Program-made: the position numbers and the translations under genes
Shown here: positions 59,072 through 64,000 of the stretch, piece after piece
How the letters are laid out: every line of letters begins with the position of its first letter
Numbering within the stretch: the first letter of the stretch is position 1
Notes under the pieces: model-generated
The model's database searches: none
What the model saw: the letters and a program-made list of their open reading frames with translations, nothing else
What the model was told of the DNA's origin: nothing
Origin: VXPQ01 sp965223485
GTDB lineage: Bacteria; Bacteroidota; Rhodothermia; Rhodothermales; VXPQ01
Length of the DNA: 64,000 nt
Direction of reading: 5' to 3'
NCBI GenBank assembly: GCA_965223485.1
Contig: OZ244993.1
Location: 1,922,001-1,986,000, forward strand

Positions 59072-60874
59072 CTACCGCACCTCTATCTCCACGGGCATCC
59101 TCGCCTGTACCGTACCGGCGTCGCGGGCATGCGTCGCCAGGGCGCGGGCGTGCTCCATCAGTTCCCGCTCGGCAGGGGATTGGGTCCATTGCATCCACGC
59201 CGCCCTGCTCTTGACGAGCAGCAGATCGTTGAATGCCTCGAAAGGCGATTTCGGGCGCGGCAGGATGCGCAACCGCCAGGGACCTTCGCCCAGTTCTGTT
59301 TTCCCGGCGGCGACCGCGATCGCGTCTTTCAAAGTGCCCAGCGAATCCACCAGACCAATGTCCAGCGCATCCTCGCCGGACCACACGCGGCCCTCTGCAA
59401 TCTCCCGCACTGCGGTCTCATCAAGCCCGCGATTCGTTGCCACGAGGTCGACGAACGTATCGTACACATCGTCAATCCAGTGCTGCATCATCTCCCGTTC
59501 CTGGGGACTGAACGGACGGACTCCGGACAGCATATCCGCATACGGACTCGTTTGCACGCCGTCCGTCGTGATGCCCAGTTTGTTTTCGAACGTGTTTCCG
59601 AGATTGAGGAACATCGCAAAGACGCCGATGGAGCCGGTAATGGTGATTGGGTCGGCCAGGATGGTTTCGCCCGCTGTCGCGATCCAGTAGCCCCCCGAAG
59701 CCGCCACATTGCCCATGGAGATGACGACCGGCTTCTCTGCTGCCGTACGATGAATGGCCTGCCACATGGTCTCGGACGCCGATGCGGAGCCGCCGGGAGA
59801 ATTGATACGCACGACCACAGCCTTCACGAAGTCGCTTTCCCTCGCTTCGCGCATGTCGCGTGCAAAGCTTTCCGACCCGAGGACGTTTCCGCTAAAAGGG
59901 TTGCTCGGAATACTTTTTCCGTTAAGAATCACCCCCTCGGCGTACACGACGGCTATTTCGCCCCCGCTGTTTGTCGAAAGGCCCGCTTCGGAATTCGGGG
60001 TCCCGCCATACGATCCGAGCGACATCGTTTGCAGATCCTCCTCCATGTCATGGCCAAGGCGTTGCTTGATGCGTTCCACAACCTCATCGTGGTAGAGCAG
60101 TCCGTCGAGTAGTCCGGCCTCGTAAGCCCCCTTCGCCGAGAAGATGGCTTGCCTGTTCACGAGTTCGTCGAGTGCTTCGAAGGTCGTCCCCCGGCTTTCG
60201 GCTACCGCGTTCAGGAAAGTCTCATTGTAGGAATTCAACAGCGCGGTAAGCTGTTCTTCGTTTTCAGGCGAGAGGTCCCGGCGCATGTACGGCTCGACGG
60301 CGGCTTTGAACGCGCCGGCCCGGACGATCTGCGGCTCGACATCCAGTTTTTCGTACAGCCCGGTATAGAAATACGTCTTCATGGAAAAGCCATTGAATTC
60401 GAACATGGCTTCCCGGGAAGCGAAGATGCTGTCGGCGGCGGACGCCAGATAGTAGGTCGATTCAGACATCGTGTAATCGTTGCCTGAGGCGAACACGGGT
60501 TTGCCGCTTTCCCGGAATCGCAGCAGGGCTTTGCGTACCTCGTGCGCGCCGGCATTCAGTCCCGAAAATCCCTTGATCCGGATCCACAAGGCATCGATAC
60601 GTTCGTCGCCGGCCGCCTTGTCGATAGCATCCGTGATGTCCATCAAGTTGTAATTGGATCGCTTTCCGGCGATCTGGTCTATCGGATTCGTGGAGGCGGT
60701 TTCGGGGATGGAACTGGCAAGATCGAACACGAGCACCGTGCCGCTTCGGACACTCGGCGTGGTGCTGGATATCGTCGAAACAGCGAACAGAAAGAACATG
60801 CCGATGAAAAAGAGCAGGCCGAGTGCGGCGAGCATGCCCAGCGCGGCGGCGGCCATGTTGGAAAGGAAGCGCAT
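59072..60874 (-). CDS. sppA: signal peptide peptidase SppA, 67K type
   Basis: A 600-residue membrane-bound serine protease that degrades cleaved signal peptides. The TM anchor is residues 8-34. It has two related protease domains, as in E. coli SppA: the N-terminal one supplies the general-base Lys (in DALWIRIKGFSGLNAG), and the C-terminal one the nucleophile Ser in GNVAASGGYWIATAGE. INSPGGSASASE forms the oxyanion region. The length matches the long, two-domain form. It is transcribed alone and diverges from the DUF2231 gene. Confidence 0.94.
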   Translation of the reverse strand: MRFLSNMAAAALGMLAALGLLFFIGMFFLFAVSTISSTTPSVRSGTVLVFDLASSIPETASTNPIDQIAGKRSNYNLMDITDAIDKAAGDERIDALWIRIKGFSGLNAGAHEVRKALLRFRESGKPVFASGNDYTMSESTYYLASAADSIFASREAMFEFNGFSMKTYFYTGLYEKLDVEPQIVRAGAFKAAVEPYMRRDLSPENEEQLTALLNSYNETFLNAVAESRGTTFEALDELVNRQAIFSAKGAYEAGLLDGLLYHDEVVERIKQRLGHDMEEDLQTMSLGSYGGTPNSEAGLSTNSGGEIAVVYAEGVILNGKSIPSNPFSGNVLGSESFARDMREARESDFVKAVVVRINSPGGSASASETMWQAIHRTAAEKPVVISMGNVAASGGYWIATAGETILADPITITGSIGVFAMFLNLGNTFENKLGITTDGVQTSPYADMLSGVRPFSPQEREMMQHWIDDVYDTFVDLVATNRGLDETAVREIAEGRVWSGEDALDIGLVDSLGTLKDAIAVAAGKTELGEGPWRLRILPRPKSPFEAFNDLLLVKSRAAWMQWTQSPAERELMEHARALATHARDAGTVQARMPVEIEVR

Positions 60875-61147
60875 GACGAATCGAAAGAATGACAGGGTGA
60901 GGAAAGGAGGGGGCAGGAAGATTCCCGGAGAATCGGTTTCCCGAAAATACGACGGCGCAGGTTGTTATTCGCCCGGCAGCGTCGAAAGAGGCCGATTTAT
61001 CCTGCCGGGCTTGCTTCCGGGCAGTGTTTCCCTCCACTCCGAACCGGCCCGCCTCCGTTACCCTTATCCTGCAGGACTTGCTGCCGGACAGCGTTCCTGT
61101 CTTGTCTGATTGCGGATTGAAGGAGCACTTTGTATTCTGCATGAATT
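60875..61147. other. divergent intergenic region
   Basis: 273 bp between sppA and the DUF2231 gene. GCCCGGCAG and CTGCCGGGC near 60970-61005 form an inverted repeat with a long loop. TTG, 20 bp, TATTCTG just before 61148 is a weak promoter candidate. No gene is seen. Confidence 0.4.
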
Positions 61148-61630
61148 ATGGATGCCGTTTTCCGATACCATATCCCGGAACTCCATCCGCTTGCCGTCCA
61201 TTTTCCCATAGCGCTCCTGGCAGCGGCAGCGCTGGCTGCGATTGTCTGGATGGGATGGGGCGCGCCCTTTTGGCGCCGTGCCGCGTGTTTACTCTCCATG
61301 CTGGGCATGGCGGGCGCACTTTTTGCCTGGTTTACGGGCGACTCCATGGAGGAGCACGCGGAAGGCGCCCCTATCGTGGACGAACTGGTAGACCTGCACG
61401 AGCAGATGGCGTTGTATGCGCTTATCGCGGCCATACTGTCTTTCGTGGCGTTGGGGTTGCTGACCTGGTTGGGGCGCGCAGGCCAATCCAAAGGAAGCCG
61501 TTTTGCAGGCATGAATCCGGACCGTCTTCCGTACCGTCTCGGAGCGGGTTTTCTGGTGCTTGCTGCCGCAGCGCTGGTTGCATGGGCCGGTCACATTGGC
61601 GCAACCATGGTGTGGGGCGTTTCCGGGTGA
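61148..61630 (+). CDS. DUF2231 membrane protein
   Basis: A 160-residue protein with four membrane helices and the DUF2231 opening ELHPLAVHFPIALLAAAALA, with a conserved His pair in the first helix. WFTGDSMEEHAEG and VDLHEQMALYALIAAI continue the family pattern, and the last helix ends WAGHIGATMVWG. Members may bind haem or serve redox systems, but no function is proven. It precedes grpE by 101 bp. Confidence 0.85.
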   Translation: MDAVFRYHIPELHPLAVHFPIALLAAAALAAIVWMGWGAPFWRRAACLLSMLGMAGALFAWFTGDSMEEHAEGAPIVDELVDLHEQMALYALIAAILSFVALGLLTWLGRAGQSKGSRFAGMNPDRLPYRLGAGFLVLAAAALVAWAGHIGATMVWGVSG

Positions 61631-61730
61631 TGCAAACCAGGGTTTCGCAAACATCCTTTCGTCTTTTGCGTTTTCATGTCTTTCGTGCATAAGCAAGAGA
61701 ATCCTTGAAAACAAGCGATCGCGATACGCC

Positions 61731-62348
61731 TTGAACCAGAACAATAAACATACCGTGGAAGAGCCGGTGGAAGACGGCAGCTTGCCGCCTGAAGCGGAAA
61801 TACCCGGCGGGGCCGGAGAAGCACCTGTTGAAGAAATTCCTGCGAAGGAAGAACCCACGCCCGAAGCACCTTCTGCCACCATCGAAGAGTTGCAGCAGCG
61901 CCTCGCAGCAGCGGAAGATCGGTTTTTGCGCAAGGAAGCCGAATTCAGGAACTACCGCCGCCGGACCGAGGAAGAAAAAGTCATCCTGACGGGTCTTGGC
62001 AAGCGTCTTGTTATCCAGCGGTTTCTGGACGTACTGGATGATTTCGGACGTTCTCTGGAAGCCGCCGAACAGGTGGAGGCGCAGCAGGAGGAAACCCCCG
62101 GCCCGGTGTATTATGCGCTCAAGGAGGGATTCGAACTGGTGTACCGGAAGATCATGGGCGAGTTGGCGAAAGAACAGGTTGAGCCCATCGAGGCGGTTGG
62201 GGAACCGTTCGACGAGCAGTTGCACGAGGCGGTGATGCAGCAGGAGGTCGAGGGAACGGCGTCCGGGATCGTTGTGGGCGAAGTGCAGAAGGGGTACCGT
62301 ATGGGCGACCACATTCTTCGTCATAGCAAGGTCATCGTGTCCGCCTGA
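61731..62348 (+). CDS. grpE: GrpE nucleotide exchange factor
   Basis: A 205-residue co-chaperone of DnaK. The only start that gives a normal length is TTG at 61731. An acidic, disordered N-terminus (about 50 residues) leads into the long helix (IEELQQRLAAAEDRFLRKEA, EFRNYRRRTEEEK) and the beta domain with VGEPFDEQLHEAVM and VGEVQKGYRMGDHILRHSKV. It acts as a dimer to release ADP from DnaK. dnaJ follows 259 bp later; dnaK and hrcA are not in the window, and no CIRCE operator is seen. Confidence 0.94.
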   Translation: MNQNNKHTVEEPVEDGSLPPEAEIPGGAGEAPVEEIPAKEEPTPEAPSATIEELQQRLAAAEDRFLRKEAEFRNYRRRTEEEKVILTGLGKRLVIQRFLDVLDDFGRSLEAAEQVEAQQEETPGPVYYALKEGFELVYRKIMGELAKEQVEPIEAVGEPFDEQLHEAVMQQEVEGTASGIVVGEVQKGYRMGDHILRHSKVIVSA

Positions 62349-62607
62349 ACGCGTGACGGGCGGCGGCCCGGGTGGGTTTGGGATACCGGGCTCGTCATTT
62401 TTCAATCGTTTTCATCTTCGTATGCTTACTCTTTCCTGGCCTGCCACCTTGTCAGATTCACCCGTTTCTGGCGGATGCGGCAGGATTTTTGCGGGTTTCT
62501 TTTGTACGAATACGAGCAAGCCGGCATAACGTCCTGTCCGTTTCTTCACACGCCGCTTGCTTATTTCACTGTACGGCCCGCCCGCGTCCGATCCCTGCCC
62601 CCTTCCT
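62349..62607. other. grpE-dnaJ intergenic region
   Basis: 259 bp. GCCCGG and CCGGGC at about 62367-62390 form a 6-bp stem with a 14-base loop followed by TCGTCATTTTT, a weak terminator for grpE. The remainder is T-rich on the plus strand. I see no gene and no CIRCE element. Confidence 0.4.
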
Positions 62608-63768
62608 ATGACCGATTACTACGACATACTCGGCGTCGATCGCAACGCGGATGCGGAAACGCTGAAGCGCGCCTTCCGGGACCGGGCGCTCAAGTACCAC
62701 CCCGACCGGAATCCCGACAATCCCGAGGCCGAGCAGAAGTTCAAAGAGGTAGCCCAGGCTTACGAGGTATTGTCCGATCCGAAGAAACGCGGGCAATACG
62801 ACCGGTTCGGCCATGCAGGCGTACGTGGAAACGGCGGCGCCGGCGCTACCGGTTTTCATGACGTCAACGATATATTCAGCGCGTTCAGCGACATTTTCGG
62901 CGGATCGGGGACGATCTTCGATGAAATGTTCACCGGGCAGCGCCGCGAGCGGAGGCGGCACAGCGGGCGCGCAGGCAGCGATCTACGCATCACGCTTCCC
63001 CTTACGCTTGAGGAAATCAGCGAAGGGACCGAGAAAAAGATCAAGGTGCGCAAGTTTCTTGCTTGCGAACCGTGTAGTGGAACGGGCGCCGAGGGGGGCG
63101 AGGCGGGCTATGCCACCTGCTCCACATGCAAAGGCGTAGGAGAAATCCGGCAGGTCTCTCGTTCTGTTTTTGGACAGTTCATAAATGTCCAACCCTGTCC
63201 GGCCTGTCGAGGGGAAGGGCGGGTTGTACGTACTCCCTGTACGGCATGCGGCGGCGAAGGCCGCCTGAAAGGCGAGGAAACCATTTCCATCAATGTGCCC
63301 CTGGGAGTGCTTGAAGGAAATTACCTGACGTTGCGCGGGGTGGGCAATGCGGGGATGCGAGGAGGCCCGGCAGGCGCATTGCGTGTCGAGATCAAGGAAA
63401 CGCCCCACGAGCATTTTATGAGAGACGGTCTGGATCTTTTCCACGACCTCTATATCTCGTTTCCAGAGGCGGCTCTCGGTACCACGGTAGATGTCCCCAC
63501 GTTGACGGGGCGGGCGCGCCTTCAGGTTGATCCCGGCATCCAGTCGGGCAGGATCCTGCGCATGCGGGGGAAAGGGCTGCCCGAATTGCAGAGTACGCGG
63601 CGCGGCGACGAGATGGTGCGGATACATGTATGGACGCCGCAACGACTCACGGACGAGGAGCGGGCCATGTTGGGCGGGCTGCTCGGCGCAGAATCGTTTC
63701 GCCCCCGGCCTGACAAGGAGGATCTTCACAAATCCTTTTTCAGCAAGGTCAAGGACGTGTTTACGTGA
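62608..63768 (+). CDS. dnaJ: chaperone DnaJ
   Basis: A 386-residue type I Hsp40. The J domain has YYDILGVDRNAD and the HPD motif in KYHPDRNP. A Gly/Phe-rich region follows (about 75-115). The zinc domain has four CxxCxGxG repeats: CEPCSGTG, CSTCKGVG, CPACRGEG and CTACGGEG (CxxCGGEG). The C-terminal substrate domain is complete. The start at 62608 (MTDYYDILG) removes an upstream extension. It stimulates DnaK ATPase and delivers clients. The stop overlaps the next start (TGATG). Confidence 0.97.
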   Translation: MTDYYDILGVDRNADAETLKRAFRDRALKYHPDRNPDNPEAEQKFKEVAQAYEVLSDPKKRGQYDRFGHAGVRGNGGAGATGFHDVNDIFSAFSDIFGGSGTIFDEMFTGQRRERRRHSGRAGSDLRITLPLTLEEISEGTEKKIKVRKFLACEPCSGTGAEGGEAGYATCSTCKGVGEIRQVSRSVFGQFINVQPCPACRGEGRVVRTPCTACGGEGRLKGEETISINVPLGVLEGNYLTLRGVGNAGMRGGPAGALRVEIKETPHEHFMRDGLDLFHDLYISFPEAALGTTVDVPTLTGRARLQVDPGIQSGRILRMRGKGLPELQSTRRGDEMVRIHVWTPQRLTDEERAMLGGLLGAESFRPRPDKEDLHKSFFSKVKDVFT

Positions 63769-64000
63769 TGACAGGTCAGGTTGATCAGGGCGATCGGGCA
63801 GATCATCAGGGAGCAAAGCGGGATGTCACTGGAGCAGAGCGGGACATGACCGGAGCGCCGCGGGACATGCCTGGAGCAGAGCGGGATATGCCCGATGAGG
63901 AAGGGGAAGCGCTGCGTCGCGTCATGCGCCAGGTGCCGTCACCGGTGTCCGTCGTGACGGCGTCCGATGGCAACGGGGAGATGCGCGGCATTACGATCGG
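63768..64000 (+). CDS. flavin reductase family protein (3' end outside window)
   Basis: 77 codons are visible before the window edge. The start ATG at 63768 overlaps the dnaJ stop by one base. Residues 1-46 are a charged, low-complexity stretch with four 7-residue repeats (GAKRDVT, GAERDMT, GAPRDMP, GAERDMP). Then LRRVMRQVPSPVSVVTASDG and RGITI match the beginning of the flavin reductase-like FMN-binding split barrel. Members reduce FMN with NAD(P)H or bind flavin. The repetitive N-terminus is unusual for the family. Confidence 0.8.
   Translation, partial: MTGQVDQGDRADHQGAKRDVTGAERDMTGAPRDMPGAERDMPDEEGEALRRVMRQVPSPVSVVTASDGNGEMRGITI
63810..63893 (+). repeat. 21-bp tandem repeat, 4 copies
   Basis: Four imperfect 21-bp units (first GGAGCAAAGCGGGATGTCAC plus T) in frame in the flavin reductase gene, each encoding G-A-x-R-D-(M/V)-(T/P). 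Copies 2 and 4 are most alike. The unit is a multiple of three, so changes in copy number would keep the frame. Confidence 0.95.

Noticed and set aside
61631..62607. CIRCE heat-shock operator near grpE/dnaJ
   Set aside because: No TTAGCACTC / GAGTGCTAA inverted repeat was found in either intergenic region.
1..64000. CRISPR array, prophage or defence island
   Set aside because: No regularly spaced direct repeats with unique spacers, no cas, phage structural or restriction genes; the short tandem repeats at 10.87 and 63.81 kb have no spacers.

Overview
The window reads as chromosomal DNA of a free-living, GC-rich, probably marine member of the Bacteroidota/Rhodothermota side of the tree (a Rhodothermales-like lineage is my best guess). 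The reasons are: type IX secretion C-terminal sorting domains of the 'YPNPFNP...' kind on three or four proteins, a PorZ-like propeller protein, a fused alpha/beta branched-chain 2-oxoacid dehydrogenase E1, start sites often without a Shine-Dalgarno sequence, several intergenic regions with a TTG-N19/20-TAnnTT(T/C) promoter layout, and many transporters of sodium-coupled families. This placement is inference; no rRNA is present.

Layout. 1-806: right part of an IS256-family element cut by the window edge. 0.85-13.4 kb: accessory region with an exported serine hydrolase, a Tat-exported Gfo/Idh/MocA oxidoreductase, two gene remnants (an NCS2 purine permease with an internal deletion and a 5'-truncated sugar isomerase), a PIG-L deacetylase, a sulfatase, a three-gene TRAP transporter, a DUF1080 lipoprotein and an SLC6-like sodium symporter. 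13.5-22.9 kb: nucleoside hydrolase, TPR lipoprotein, trans-sulfuration enzyme, then a minus-strand block of alanine racemase, OmpR-type response regulator, histidine kinase and 2-oxoacid dehydrogenase E1. 23.2-32.3 kb: a tight seven-gene plus-strand run of core genes (DPP-IV-like peptidase, pyrC, ddl, nrnA-like, pepA, pdxA, ftsE). 32.5-36.5 kb: AGCS symporter, NhaC-type antiporter with a periplasmic N-terminal domain, and a cupin.

36.5-40.6 kb: a minus-strand operon encoding a PEP-hydrolase-family TIM barrel, a Tm-1-like (UPF0261) protein and a RhaD-type aldolase/dehydrogenase. The first two correspond to the two halves of the tomato antiviral protein Tm-1; their bacterial role is not established, and this is the most interesting system in the window. 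40.9-44.9 kb: PHP phosphoesterase, lumazine synthase, PorZ-like protein, tRNA-His and tRNA-Glu. 44.9-53.6 kb: sugar-related region with a PhyH dioxygenase overlapping an exported oxidoreductase, two tandem sugar dehydrogenases that appear to go to different destinations, and an Rbs-type sugar ABC importer. 53.9-64 kb: a T9SS-sorted adhesin-like protein, gpmI, nth with an unusual C-terminal extension, a DUF4105 membrane protein, sppA, a DUF2231 protein, grpE, dnaJ and the start of a flavin reductase whose N-terminus is built of 21-bp repeats.

Together the genes suggest a heterotroph that takes up organic acids, amino acids and sugars with sodium-driven and ABC systems, degrades sulfated or acetylated glycans and peptides outside the cytoplasm, and delivers some of these enzymes to the surface by type IX secretion. 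No CRISPR array, prophage, rRNA or replication origin was seen.
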